From Dysidea avara (lineage: Eukaryota; Porifera; Demospongiae; Dictyoceratida; Dysideidae): 64,000 nucleotides of DNA. Below are positions 1 through 13,500 of the stretch, piece by piece (within the stretch, counting starts at the first letter, position 1; every line of letters starts with the position of its first letter). A program made the translations under genes and the position numbers. The notes below the pieces were generated by a model that was not told the origin of the DNA, ran no database searches, and worked only from the letters and a program-made list of their open reading frames with translations. The stretch is taken from NCBI RefSeq assembly GCF_963678975.1, contig NC_089281.1, forward strand, positions 24,842,765 to 24,906,764. Reading direction: 5' to 3'.

Positions 1-307
1 GCCATGTAGGATCAGCCCAAGGTGACAATAATATATCACATGGTCACACAATGGACACTAATATATTTATACAGTGCTCTTAATTATATCAACTGTTGCA
101 AGTGTGTGCAAGTGCAAGTGTTCTATATAGTTCAGTTCCCTTTGCTGTTGGAGACTGTTTCACTGATTTATCAATCATTCTGTTATTTGTTTGCAAAAAT
201 CGCATTTTAAATGTAATTTATTGCAACACAATAAATTGAAGTTAATATGCCTTGGTGTGGGTGTAGAATGGATACAGTGCAAACCTACGTACCATACCGT
301 AATAAAT

Positions 308-668
308 TAGGGGTGAAACGAAAATTAAATTTTAGGTATTCGAATATTCTTCAAATTAACGAACGAATTAACAAATTATTCTTTAAGAATTTTCTGTATA
401 ATTAGGTACTTGAAAGGGACAAAATCACTTTAATTACTACTAAAACTTTAAATGTTAAAAAAGAAAAGTCCTTTACATGTATTATTAAGATGAAAAATTA
501 TATTTTAAAGTGACAGTTTTCAGTTGTCAAAATGTTTTCAAGGTTAAATGTGTACATTATCCGATTAACGAATATTTAACGAATAACAAATATTTCTTAA
601 CGAATACGAATATTTCTTATTTCTTAACGAACGAATAACGAATATTCGTACTATTTGTTTCAGCCTTA
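308..668. mobile_element. hAT-type MITE with 8-bp TSD
   Basis: The element begins TAGGGGTGAAAC and ends GTTTCAGCCTTA, an imperfect terminal inverted repeat (10 of 12 match). It is flanked on both sides by the identical 8-bp sequence TAATAAAT (300-307 and 669-676), the target-site length of hAT transposons. The interior is A+T-rich and full of AACGAATA-like words, with no coding potential, so it is non-autonomous. Superfamily assignment rests on TSD length and TIR style only. Confidence 0.7.
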
Positions 669-676
669 TAATAAAT

Positions 677-3384
677 GAAGCCAGCATCCTTTAGTGATAA
701 ACTAGCCTTTTGGTAAATTAAATTAAATTCAGCAACACAGAATCCATGAGATGAGTGTAAAGTCCATTACAGCGGTATTGTACATTAGCAAAGTAGTCCA
801 GTGCTAGCACCACGAACTGAAACCAATGCACTTGTTTCAGGTAAAACTTGAACCAATCTTATAGGATACGTGAGACGTAATGACATCATAATGATTCATT
901 GTAATAAACTGGCTTGACAGGTTTGAGATCACAAGATCATGCCATAGTGTGTTTGCAGACAGAAAACTTTTTCCCTCTCTCCCACCCAGAACCATGCATT
1001 AAGTATATGTGCCAGTGCATATATTGTTGTATGAGCTTTGTATGATTTTCTATGTATAAAGATTGAACCTTTGTACGTATAACTTAGTTACATTGTTTAA
1101 TTGGTTGTTGTACGTCCAATTACTGATATTGAACTTAGGTATACACATGTATAGTTAAATGGCAACTGAGGACTAAGGGCAGGTGGATGAAGTGCTTATT
1201 ATCTGTGCATGCCCAAACCAAATCAATCACGCTAAATTTACTTAAATGATTATTTATTGGTTACTGCTATCACATTGTGTTGCTATGCATATATGGTGTG
1301 TTGCTGCAATCTTGTACTAATTGGAAGACATATTTGCTTTGTGGTCGACTGTAAATCCAGTTATGTATTGTGCCGCATCCACAATGCTTGTCTGCATGGC
1401 TTGTGCAAAATTTATTATGTCCTACTCCAACAATTTCCTCAGTTGCCCTTTCCCCAAAGTACTTGTGTATAGGTAGCTGTATGAATGTTATTTGTGTTTT
1501 GTACTGTTATGTATATTTTATGCAATGTTATGTGGTAGATACTTGCATGAGTGCTTGTTTGTTTGGTGTTGTTGCTTACACTTTATGGCTTTGTAGAAAA
1601 TGTTATTGTGGTTAGAACTAGGAAAAAGTAGGCAATAGAGCTAGGTGCGGTGGAAGGGTGGTGTGCATTGCTAGGAAAATATTATATAGTTTGTCTATTT
1701 TATATGCACACATACTAAATACATGGTAAGTGGTGATTGCATCCCGGGGGTGTGCACTGCTCAAATATGCCGAGTGCACACCACCCCGGGGTGCTTTCAC
1801 ACCAATCAGCATGTTAAGGCTGAATATCAGCATATAGATGGTTCAGCCAGATGGCTAACAAGCTTCAATTATAACCATACTCCACATGCAGGTACTTTAC
1901 CTAGTACTGGTCATTGCTGACCCATGGCACAGTTGTTTCTCTGCTTGTCCTGTGCTCTAGAGGAAGAAACATTTTATTTGTCACCAAAAAGCTGCACAGA
2001 TTGTGCTGTCACCAATTAAACGATCAATTCTTTGAGTTGATGATGGATTACTTGAACCATGTTGAGAGTGAATATTGTAGCACATGAAGAACCCTACGAA
2101 CTACTGCAACAGAAAATCACATGATTTTAAGACATTTCTACCAGAAGAAAGTGACGAACTTGACTGCCATGTTGGTGTTATTCAAGTTACACTTAGCCTA
2201 ACACATGTGCCTGAACTTTTTAACACTGAAATACTGGCTCCATTAGAAGTGTTTAAAAACAATTTATTTTACCACATTTTGGAAGATTTTTAATTGCACC
2301 TGTAATTTTAAATACTTTCATGCAGTTTAAGCAAAAAATGAAGATTTTGAATGCACTTGCATGGTTTCCCGACCACTTGGAAGTGGGCTTATAACCTAGT
2401 TTGAAAGTTTCAAAACATGCCCCTATGGCAATGATTTTGACGTGGCACTATATCTCAAATAATTTAGTGTACCTTACTCAGCTTCCACAGAAAATTCAGT
2501 GCTTTTATCACAAAGTGAATGATTTCATCAAAATTTGTTGCTTAGCCAATCTACTAAAAAGGAAGAAAAGTGGTCAGGCTGGCAAGACTAACCAGACCAC
2601 TATTTTGGCTGGAAAAACTGGTGAGATTAGCTGGTGGTCTGGCGAGACTAGCCAACCCACGCTGTGGAGCTTTGTGTGGGTTTACTAGAAGTAGGTATTC
2701 CAGCCTAATTTTTAAATTTTGGAAAAATGGACTTTTATGTGCTCAGTGTTGGTTGTCAAATATATGTTGGAATTAGCTGCTTTGGTATGCACAGTGCTTT
2801 AAAAGGTAAAATTTTTCTCTGGAACTCCCAACACATTTTAAATTTTAAAGGTAAAAATTTGCACAATAAAATTAGGAAGCCATCTTGCAACCTGGACTGT
2901 CTTGAGACTGCAGCGGGTACTTCTATAGCTGCAAGTTTGTACATGTAATGAGAATAACTTCAGTGTTTATCAAATCTCGGCAATCTTTGTATACTTTGTG
3001 GGGAGCAAATATGTTTCACCTACAGCACACTTGTCAATATAATGGTGTATACCCATAGGCAAGTGACTATCTCAAGTAAGTAAAAAGATCAAGTTAACAA
3101 CTTATAAAGGTAAGCAACTAAAGTGGAGGTGTCACAATGATGCAACAATACCTAAGGTGGAGTTGTGGTTTCAATTATGACATTATTATGCCAACTTTGA
3201 AGTGATTTATACTTTTGAGTTGGCGACACAACCATCAGAAAATTGTTGTGTAGCTGAAAATCACAAACCTGAGCAAATTAACTGCACACTAAAGTAAGCA
3301 CCAGTGAACACCTTCCATCCGATAGTATGTATTTTGAGGTTTCAAAGTATTCTTCATACATTAACTACACAGCTTTAAAAGATT
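677..3384. other. Intergenic stretch without a recognised gene
   Basis: No ORF here has recognisable domains; the short ORFs look like chance frames. A strong GC-rich hairpin sits at 1743-1791 (arms CCCGGGGGTGTGCACT and its near complement around a 13-nt loop) and stands out from the A+T-rich surroundings. Diverged GGCTGGCAAGACTA-like repeats lie at 2570-2665. An upstream exon of the NLR gene (supplying at least the start codon and one base of phase) may be hidden here but I could not identify it. Confidence 0.5.
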
Positions 3385-4060
3385 ACATACTGCAGTACAT
3401 ACAATGCATTCTTCATAGACTTACCAGTGTCCTCTTTTGTGTCCCATTCATCTTTGCTGACATTGAAAGGTGTCAATTTGGTGGTAGCATGTGATCACTT
3501 CCCTTCATAACAGAAATCGTCCATATTTTTCATAGTGGCTACTTTCATTGCAGAGGAGTTTTTGAACAGTTTTCTTGATTTGTAATGCTGTGTAACAGGT
3601 TGTACATAGTTGATAATGAAGCGTAATGGATACTGCACTTCTCAGGGCGTGCAGCACCATTTCTTTCTTTTGATGTGGTATGCATAGGTTCACCTGTCAT
3701 AAGAATTTTATTTTACAAAAAACAAGTTAATAAACAAGTACACAAAAAATTTGGAGATTTCAACTAGAGTAGGACCAAAACATATCAATAAAAAGTACTG
3801 AAACAAGCTGGAGTAGTGGATGATATTTGATGAAATTAAATCACAGTAAAACAATAAGAAGTGTTATATCCCTACTGTGCATTTCCATTATGGTATCTTT
3901 AGCACAGTCAGGATATAACACTTCTTATTGTTGTACTGTGATTTAATATTGTGCAAATATCGTGCACTATTCTAGCTTGTTTCAGTACTTTTTATTGATG
4001 TGCTATGGTCCCTACTGTAGTTGAAATTTCCAAAACAATTGTGTACTTGCTCTGTTTACA
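3385..4060. repeat. Dispersed repeat copy ending in a hairpin MITE
   Basis: The segment 3385-3715 is clearly related to 12,252-13,000 (shared words such as CAATGCATTCTTCAT and TTTTCATAGTGGCTAC). It leads into a fold-back MITE at about 3733-4058. The MITE arms carry AATAAAAAGTACTGAAACAAGCT and its complement, outer AGTAGGGACC-like ends, and an inner palindromic part ATAACACTTCTTATTG. It is non-coding. The related copies are at 12,995-13,330 and, inverted, at 13,900-14,233. Confidence 0.75.
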
Positions 4061-4332
4061 ATTGTCTCATTACAAGTTCAATAAATTGCAACAAGTTGTT
4101 ACATTATGAACATATTCAACGGGATGTGAATTAGCACTTGTATGGCTTGACACACTGTACTTTTAAAGTAACATACCTTTAAAGTAATGTACATAATTAA
4201 GAAAATGACTTTGATGTTGCTAGCAATTTTACAGTTTTAAAACTCTACTTTATTTTGCTGGGAAACCCTGTAGTTAAGCTGTATTGTTTCACTCCTGGTA
4301 TATGTATCACAATTACATAATTTTTGCCATAG

Positions 4333-4572
4333 ATGACAGACCTGATCAACGGAACATTAACAGATATGTTGTTCCACATTATGCAACAAAGTGGAGGGAT
4401 TTAGGAGAAGCCCTACAGATTTGTTCATCACGGCTTAATATCATAGCAACTGATAATCCCAACAGTTGTGAAGAAAGATGTAAAGCAATGTTGCGTAAAT
4501 GGCTTGAACTAAATCCTTCAGCAACATGGGATAAACTGACCAATGCAGTAGACAGGATTCTTTCAAACACTG
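4333..4572 (+). CDS. Death-domain exon of an NLR-type gene
   Basis: This internal exon encodes about 79 residues of a Death-fold domain. Visible hallmarks are VVPHYATKWRDLGEAL (helix 1-2), SSRLNIIATDN, CKAMLRKWLEL and ATWDKLTNAVDRI, matching the W..L...L / I / ML..W / TW..L..AL pattern of the Death family. It starts after TTTTTGCCATAG (phase needs one upstream base) and ends before a GTACAA donor, leaving one base. The NACHT exon at 17,968 starts with two bases, so the phases fit. In animal NLRs such a domain recruits adaptor or caspase partners. Alternatively it is a stand-alone or orphan exon, since the putative intron is 13.4 kb and no start exon was found. Confidence 0.75.
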
Positions 4573-7500
4573 GTACAATCAATGTTTTAAACATGCACAT
4601 GTGTATTAAGTAACTATCTAATCTAAACCAGCCTAAGTTGTGAAAAAGAGTGGTCTTTGTAATAGTTATCTTGTAGCGTAAAATCTACAGTTTCAGCCAA
4701 GTTGCAATGATTTTCATGTCAATAAATTTTATAAATTTTTAACAATGACCTTGCAACATTACATTACAGCAGACACACTTGCAATTGTGGAAAACTGCAA
4801 GTATGCTTCATGAGTATAATTACATAGGCTAAAAGTAGGAGTTAAATTCACACTTTAGGTGATGATCCCCTTGTTTAAGCACTTTTTGTTGTAGTGATCT
4901 TTACTAACTTGCTATTTTGTATCAAAACATGCATGGTAGTGTGTCGTGCGGCCAAAAAAGCTAGCGCACCACACCACAAGTATATTGACAGGAAGAAAGA
5001 AAACAGCTTTTTCACACGTGTATAGCTCCATGACCCCTTCTTCAAACCACACCATTTTTGCATTATAGCTGATTGCCAGATAGAGTAAGCTACGCGGCAA
5101 ATTTGATTAAATTCGCAACAGCCATTTGCAAGATATGGGCATTCAAATTTCATTTTGATTTCTTTGTTTTTTTTTCATCGTATGCCATACAAGAGGTATG
5201 AGGGCTTCGATTTATTTTTACACACTTTGCAAAAATTGTTATAAAAATACAAATGTGTAACTTGATTGCCTCTATCTTTGGTACAAATGAAGAGCGTATA
5301 ATGGTGGATCATGTACCAAGTTTGCTGTTAATCTGAGGAATATCCAAGGAGTTATGAGCATTTATTTACGTAAAAAGAAATCAAACTTCTGTCACAGCTA
5401 CAGCTAGGGTAAACCGAGTATAGGAATAACTTGAAAATTGGTGTGTAGATAGACTGATCGTTGTAGCAGTGCCTCCAACATCGGCAATATATAACCAGAT
5501 TAAAATTATTCTACAACATCATTTACTCATCATCAGTTCTTAAAATTTCTGGCTATTTTTCAAACACCACTTATCCCACCCAGTGCCACCACCCTCTCCA
5601 TTTTGAGATCCCTTTTACTAGAACAAATCACTATAAATTCAGCTACTACCCCCAGATCTATCCGTGATTAGAACAACCTATCCATTGACACTATAGAATC
5701 TCAATCTCTGGAAGTATTTTTAAGTAAATTATAATTTAATCTTATTTTGTGATTTGTTGTAACCTCCCTGAATATATCAGTTGTAGCTGTACTTTTCAGT
5801 ATTCATAATCATAATCATAATCGAATAGCGATAGAGTTACAGCAACAAAATTATAAAGCAAAAACCAAACAAGTGTAAAGAGATACTCTAATAGAGTAGT
5901 CACCACGGGGTAAATAAGGTAAACAAAAAATGCTGAAAAAAACTTACCAGAGTTCAAACCAGGGACCACCATACCTAACACCTGCATCCTTAACCACTGA
6001 ACCTCCACTATCTTGGCTGATCACCTCACTTAATTTCTGCTTTATAAATGAAACTTCTAGTTTAAATCTACTTATAATTAACAAAGTTCTGGCAGCTGGA
6101 AATATTTTCCAGGGCTATTGTACTAGATTTCTCTCACTATCAAACACATGGACAAGCTAGGGGTTGACATGCGTCTAGTAATATGCCCTGAGTATTTAGG
6201 ACATGGATCCATAGTTTGCCTCGGGTCTTGTACTTTAGAGGACGCGACAAGTAGTTCACAGGCAAACCTAAGGTTAGGGTTACAGTGTGCAAAATAAAGT
6301 TCAGTCACCAGACAATTTCCTGTCAATTACACCAGGTGTCAGCCCATAATTGAATTTGTTCGGAAAAATGCTGTCCTTTCAAAGTTAGGATTGAGCTAGG
6401 AGGGAGGCCAGACATGATGGTATTGACATGTAATTAAGTTATGTGTTTTTGGCTTGTACTGACCACAAGGGTATGCCCAGTTAGCCTCGTTAACCTACTA
6501 TATACATCCTACTAGTATTAGTCACCTATACTGCAGTAGTAAAATGTATTTATAACCTGATTGCCATTGGTACTTTTACTTGTGGTATTCATGATCACCT
6601 GCACAACCAGTTTTTAAGCTAGAGTGAACAAAGCATCAGCCTGAGTACATCTCATTATCTCCCAAAGATGAAAGGGTTTTATGCATACCATTTTCTAAGC
6701 CATAGCAGTATAAGCTAAGTTTGACCATATAGCTGTATCATTCCAAGGCAAGCAGGAGGTCTTGACTGAAGTCCTTGTGACTTCTTTTCCTACAAAGGCC
6801 CAATTGATTCCATAGAAGCCCTTTCATGAGACCAATAGCTACTCTTTAAATTGCTGTACTATCAGTATCAGTGAGTATTTGATAAGTAATCAGCTCTACA
6901 GTACATTGGTGGCCCCAATGTTTGAAGCAAACATCCAAGTGGTAGAAACACAGGAAAGGAATAACAGTAAAAGTTAAAATGTCTGGTCAAATTGCTTGAT
7001 GTCCACTCAAATTTTATAATACCCTGACAGTACGACAGGACATGTCTGAAAAGTTATTTTGCACACTGGGGTTAGGGTCGGGTTCAGCTTTGGTTTCTTC
7101 TTCACTTTGTCTTCAATATATAGAAGTTACTTCACTCATATACATATAAGGTAGAAACTAAGGGAGGCAAGTAGCTGGGAGCCACATAGCACAGTGGCTA
7201 CAACTCTGGTCTCACATTCTGGAGGTCCTGGGTTCAATTTCCGATTGAAGATTTTGCAATTGTGTGTGTTTTTTTTTTGTTTTTTTTGTTTGTTTGAGGA
7301 CCTTAGAATTGACAGAGCAACTTTAATGACTGATTTAAATCAGACTAGATAGTTCCAGAAAAAAGTACAATAAACAATTACACAATAAATTAGTATTTGT
7401 CTAATTACACAATAGTTAGTCAATTCATCAGTTAAGTCATTTACTCCACAACACTCCCACTTAAATTGACTTGACACCAGGTAAGGTCTTCATTCTCATC

Positions 7501-10500
7501 TCCAGCTGAAAACGTTCTAATCTGTCACGTGAGAGAGGTTTTGTTAACACATCTGCCACCATTTCCTCTGTTGGACAATAAATCAATTCAGTACATCCAT
7601 TACTTAGAGCTTCTCTCACAAAGTGAAACTTAACATCAATATGCTTAGTTCTAGCATGAGTAATGGGATTTTTAGCAATGGCAATAGCACTTAGGTTATC
7701 CTCTCTGATGATAGTTGGTTTTTTTTCTGGTTCTGCTTCTATGTCTAATAACAATCTTCTGAGCCATACAGCCTCTTGAGTGGCTGTGCAGAGAGCAATG
7801 TACTCTGCTTCAGTAGTTGACAGAGCAACCACTGGTTGCTTCCTACTCAGCCAACTAATCGCTGCTCCAGACATGACAAACAGATTTCCTGTTGTGGAAT
7901 GTCTACTGTCTATGTCCCTGGCCCAATCAGCATCAGAAAACCCAATAAGCTTGTAATCAGCTGGTTTGTTGTACATCAGACCAAGATTGATGGAACCCAT
8001 AAGATAGCGAAGTATTCGCTTAACTGCAGTAAGGTAAGCTTCAGTGGGACAGGAGTTAAATTTTGACGCAGCTCCCACTGCTTGGGCAATGTCAGGTCTT
8101 ATTGCAGTGGATGGTTTGGTTTCACTTAGCCCATACTTATCCAGAAGTGTTAGGATGTATCGCCTTTAATTTGGTGCATCCACAATCTATTCTTCTCCTC
8201 ATCGTACTCCACAGCAATCCCTAGGCAGTAGTGGATCTTTCCCAGATCTTTCATCTTGAAGTGGTTGGACAAATCATCTTTTATCTTCATCACTTGTAAG
8301 GTTTTAGTGGCAATGATCAGATCATCAACATACACAGCAACAACAGCCAAATCAGTACCCTCACTGCGAACAAAAACACATGGATCAGCTGTACACTGTT
8401 TGAAGTTCCCAGACTCCATGTATGCTGTAAATACAGTAGTCCGACTGTTTTAGCCCATATAGATACTTTTTCAACTTACAGACAAGATGCTTTCCACTTT
8501 CTTTAGCATACCCTGGAGGCTGCTCCATGTAGATCTCTTCATCTAACACTCCACTTAGGAATGCTGTCACCACGTTCATCTGATGAATGATCATACCATT
8601 CTGAACTGCAAAGGCCAACATTGTACATATAGATGAGTACCAAACTACAGGTGAGAACGTCTCGTCATAGTCTTCTCCATACTTCTGAGTGTATCCCTTT
8701 GTTACTAGTTGTGCCTTATAACGTTCTACTGTTCCATTACTACCACGCTTAGTCTTAAAGGTCCATCTACATCCAACTGGCTTTCTTCCACTGGGCAATT
8801 CTACTAGTTCCCATGTGTTGTTTTCTGTCAGTGACTGGAACTCTGAATAGGCTGCCTCTTGCCACTTCTTAGAAAGCCTACTCTGTAGAGCTTCTTCAAT
8901 ACTCTGAGGATATTTTGTGTGGCTTCCACCTAACAATGCCATGTCTGTGTACTCATCAATGCCATACTTGCAGGATACTGGTGTTGGTCTTGACCTTGAT
9001 CATTGGGTTATTTACAACTGACTCCTCTCCCTCAGGAATCACATCATCATTGAAACAATCCAAATTCTTGTTGATACCTCGGTAATTTTGGAAATCAGCC
9101 TCGTTGAATATGATATCTCGATGTATGATGACTTTTGATGTGCTTTCATCAATCAAGCAGTATCCCTTTGTTTGAAGACTGTATCCAAAAAATGTAACTT
9201 TTCAGCCTTCTTGCTTAGCTTTCCATTTCTGTTACTGTCAGGAACACACACGTAAGCCATGCAACCAAACACTCTAAGATGTGCAAGATTTGGCTTACAA
9301 CCATACCATTTTTTGTAGGGTGTCATCTTCTTCAGAGACCTGGTGGCTGTTCTGTTTCTCGGGTAGGCTGCAGTAGCCACATCTTCTGCCCAGTATTTCT
9401 CTGAAAGTCCTGCTTGAGGCATCATAGCATGTGCAGACTCCATCAGGGTGTGGTTCAACCTTTCAGCAACACCATTTTGAGTAGGTGAGTACGGAGCTGA
9501 AAGCTCATGGTGTATTCCTTTAGCTCGTAGGTATTCTTCAAACTCCTTTGATAGGTACTCTCCACCATTATCTGAACACAAGGTTCCAATTAAATTACCA
9601 CACTCATTAGTAGTACAGAGCTCAAATTCCTTGAAATTGTCAAACACCTCTGATTTACTCTTCATAAAATAAACCCTACAAAATCTTGTGTAATCATCAA
9701 TGAAGGTAACAAGGTACTTTCTTCCTCCAATTGATACAGTAGGCATAGGCCCATGCACACACTGTAACTTTCTTACTGGGAAAATCTCTCCCACTGACTT
9801 AAAAGGCATCTTAGCCATCTTTCCTTCTACACACTTCTCAGAAAAAGAAAGATCTTCAGCTCTGGGAATCTTCATTCCTATCACCGTGTTATGGGTATGC
9901 ATCTCTTTCAGTTGACCTCCATTCAAGTAACCTAAATGCTGGTGCCAAAGGTTAGCAGTGTTTCCAGATTGAGGTCTTGATACTATAGTCACATGGTCCT
10001 GAGTAACAATGTGGCAGTCCAGATAGTACAATTTGCCAGCTACTGTTCCCATTCCTAACAGCATGCCACTCTTCCCATGAATCCAGCACTTGGCTTCTCC
10101 TAATTTGACCACACTGCCCTTTGTGGCAGCTGCTCTAAACTGAGAACAAATTACCTTCAAGTCAGGGACATACAAAGCATCTTACATAGTAATCCTTTTA
10201 GGACTACATGAACCAAAAACCATAGTGAGGTGGACGTTTCCTCTTCCAAAGGCCTATACCAGTCGTCCATCTCCCAGACAAACCATTTGGGGCTTGTCAA
10301 ACTCTACATAATCAACCAGTGTCTCCTTCACTGGTGTCATATGGCTTGATGCTCCAGAGTCAACTATCCACCTCCCAGGTTCAAATAAACTAGATGACGC
10401 TCCAAATGCTTCATCATCAGTGTCACAATCGGAGTGAGATCCCGCAGACTCAGTGCTAACAGGCTTTGCCTTTTGCTTGGGCCTGGACTCTGCTGATTTC

Positions 10501-13500
10501 TTGGACAATCCCTACAGAAGTGACCAGTTTCTCCACACAAAAAAATACCTTCTTCTGGCTATGTTCTCTGCCCTTATCTAACTGCTTTCCAACTAGTGCT
10601 CACCCTGTGCTACCTCCTGTAGCTACACTTCCACCTGTCGTACTCCCATCCTTCAGTCTCTGCTCTTCTCTGATAAGAGCCTGCTGAGCATAGCCAAAGG
10701 TGTCTCTGGCCTCCAGAGCTGTCACCAGGGTGGAATAAGTAGCAGGTAGGCTTCCTAAGAGCGTCCCTATCTGGTCTTCCTCTGCTATTGGAGCATTAAT
10801 AGCTGCCAGTCTGTCCATCAACTACTTCATTCTCTTGATGTGTTCCTCCACAGAAGTTCCTTCCTCCATCTCCATGTGCAAGTACTGCTTCTTAAGCATT
10901 AACTTGTTCACGAGTGTCTCACACTCGAAATGGTTCCGTAAAGCCATCCATACTGCATGCTACTGGACTTTTGCACGAAGTTACTAGGTAGAGTTGCGAC
11001 GACCCTATCACTATTACCATTGTGAGAAAGCTTTCTGGGATCTCTTGTTGTAGTCTGCTTGCTGCTGGGCGTTTGCTTCATTCTGTAGAGCCTCCATTCT
11101 GTCGACCAGCCTCCACAGCCCTCTCGCCAGCAGAAGATGCTTCATTTGGAATTTCCATGTCAGCCAGTTTGACGAATCCAGCTTGTCTATCGACCACCTG
11201 TTGACTTCAGCCATCATTCTGCCAGTTCCAAGCACTGTAAGCCAGAGCCAAGGTCAAAAGGTCATGAGGGTAGTGCGTCTCTCTCATCTCCTCCAGATGA
11301 ATCACTCGAAGCTTTGCCTTCCTCTTCCAGTTGAGGCCTCAGTCTTCAAAGCCAAAGAACCGCAGCAAGACGCTCTGGGCCCATAACCTGTTGTAGAATT
11401 GACAGAGCAACTTTAATGACTGATTTAAAGCAGACTGAAAAAATTGTACATGTGTAGTACAACAATCCAGAAGTCTGGAGATAGTTCCAGAAAAAGTACA
11501 ATTACAAAATAAATTAATTTGTCTAATTGCACAATAATTAGTCGATTCAACAGTTAGTCAATTTACTCCACAACACTTTTGTCTAAGTTTGTTTTTATTC
11601 ACATGACTACTGGAACAATAGCAACAGCCTATAATTAAACGTTTGTAATTTCATAGATCTACCAATAGAAGTACTAGATTGTTCTAGAACATTCTACATA
11701 CTATCTTATTATGGACTCTTGATATTATGTTATATTAGAAGTCCTCAAAAAAGTGCACTCTATTAGAGTATCATACAGTATGATAGTACTGTATAGTAGG
11801 GACCACAAAGGTGTAGGCGTGACCCATGAAAAAACAGCACTCAAAAGCCAGCCTCGATTTTTTCCCTGATGATGAGGCAGTATTGGTTAGGTAAAACTAA
11901 GCCCAAACAAGCTTTCAGATCGACTTGAAACACTTTCAACAAGTTGCTGCAGAGTTTTGGGAATTTTCTACTGACTGCCTACCTGACTGACTGATGCCTT
12001 CAGACAAGCATAATTCAATAACGGCTAAGGCTACGGGCTTGATTTTTTCACAGTTTGGTCCGCAAGGTACCTTTTAACAAGCTTTCAGATCGACTTGAAA
12101 CACTTTCAACAAGTTGCTGCAGAGTTTTGGGAATTTTCTACTGACTGCCTACCTGACTGACTGATGCCTTCAGACAAGCATAATTCAATAACGGCTAAGG
12201 CTACGGGCTTGATTTTTTCACAGTTTGGTCCGCAAGGTGCCTTTTGACGTACCGCAGTATGTACAATGCATTCTTCATGGACAGTGTCCTCCTTCGTGTC
12301 CTATTCATCTTGGCTGACAGTGAAAGGTGTTGATTTAGCTGTAGCATGTGATGGCTTCCATTCGTAATGAAACACATTCGTATTTTTCATAGTGGCTACT
12401 TTGATTGCAGAGGTGTTTTCAAACAGTTCTTGATTTGTAATGCTGTGTAATGGGTTGAATATAGCTAAGAACTAGTCTCGTGTGGCCAGACCCACTCTTC
12501 ACATGGTGCTTACCGATTTAATGATTATAGCACCTAGTTGTGAGAAGGTCTGGTATAGTTCAAATAGCAAAGTTTTTCTGACACTCTGAGCTTTTTCAGG
12601 GTGATAATGAAACACGTACTCGGTTAACCTTCATCACGCCACATCATAATGTAGGTTGTTAGAGAATTCCTTTCCTTGTTGACAGTAAGCCACCAGTCCA
12701 CAATATGACGAGGTGTGATGATAGTTAACCAAATGTTTCATTATCATCCTGAAAAAGCTCAGGGTATCAGAACAACTTAGTTATTCGAACTATACCAGAC
12801 CCTCTCACTGCTAGACACTTATAATTATCAATTGATAAGTGCTGCGCAAAGAGTGGATCTGGCCACATGAGATTAGCTGACAACGAAGCGTAATGGATGC
12901 TTTACTTTTCAGACGATAATTGGTAGCTGGGGCAAGCGGCACTATTTCCTTCTTTTGGTGCAGCATGTGCGGTTCACCAGTCATAATTTTATTTTACATA
13001 ATAAGTTAACAAACAGTACACAAAAAAATGGAATTTTCAAATGGAGTAGGGACCATAGCACATCAATAAAAAGTGCTGAACAAGCTGGAGTACTGCACGA
13101 TATTAAATCACAGTAAAACAATAAGAAATGTTTTCGTACTGTGCTCAAGATACCATAATGGAAATGCACAGTAGGGATATAACACTTCTTCTTATTTTTA
13201 CTGTTATGTCATATTGTGCACTACTCCAGCTTGTTTCAGTACTTTTTATCGATGTCCTATGGTCCCTACTCTGGTCAAAAATTTTAATTTTTTTGTGTAC
13301 TTGTTACAGTAATATTATCAAATGTTGAAGTAAATCCTGCAATGCAATACATTTATAAGTCTGTCTTCAATAATCATCATTGTGTATGCTGAGAAAAGAA
13401 GAAATTTGAGTAAAAACAAACCTCTCAAAGTCAGCCATAGACTGGTTTTGGAGCCTCATTAAGCACAAAAAAGAAGTGTATACTGCACAAAACATCCAAG

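Larger units (their letters stand above)
7303..11575 (-). mobile_element. Ty1/copia LTR retrotransposon, decayed
   Basis: On the minus strand the order is 5' LTR (11575-11389), primer-binding site, gag, protease, integrase, reverse transcriptase, RNase H, polypurine tract (AAGTGGGAG, 7454-7462 region), 3' LTR (7453-7303). Integrase before RT is the copia order. The PBS follows the LTR immediately and matches the internal initiator-tRNA-Met type used by Drosophila copia. The 3' LTR lacks its terminal TGTTG and a block of about 40 bp present in the other LTR. No target-site duplication is visible. The element probably sits in the NLR intron, antisense to that gene. Confidence 0.9.

Noticed and set aside
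1743-1791. Hairpin as a terminator or small RNA precursor
   Set aside because: No adjoining gene or promoter and imperfect pairing; kept only as a note on the intergenic stretch.
4875-5153. 92-codon minus-strand frame
   Set aside because: No recognisable domain, no splice or promoter context; probably chance or old repeat.
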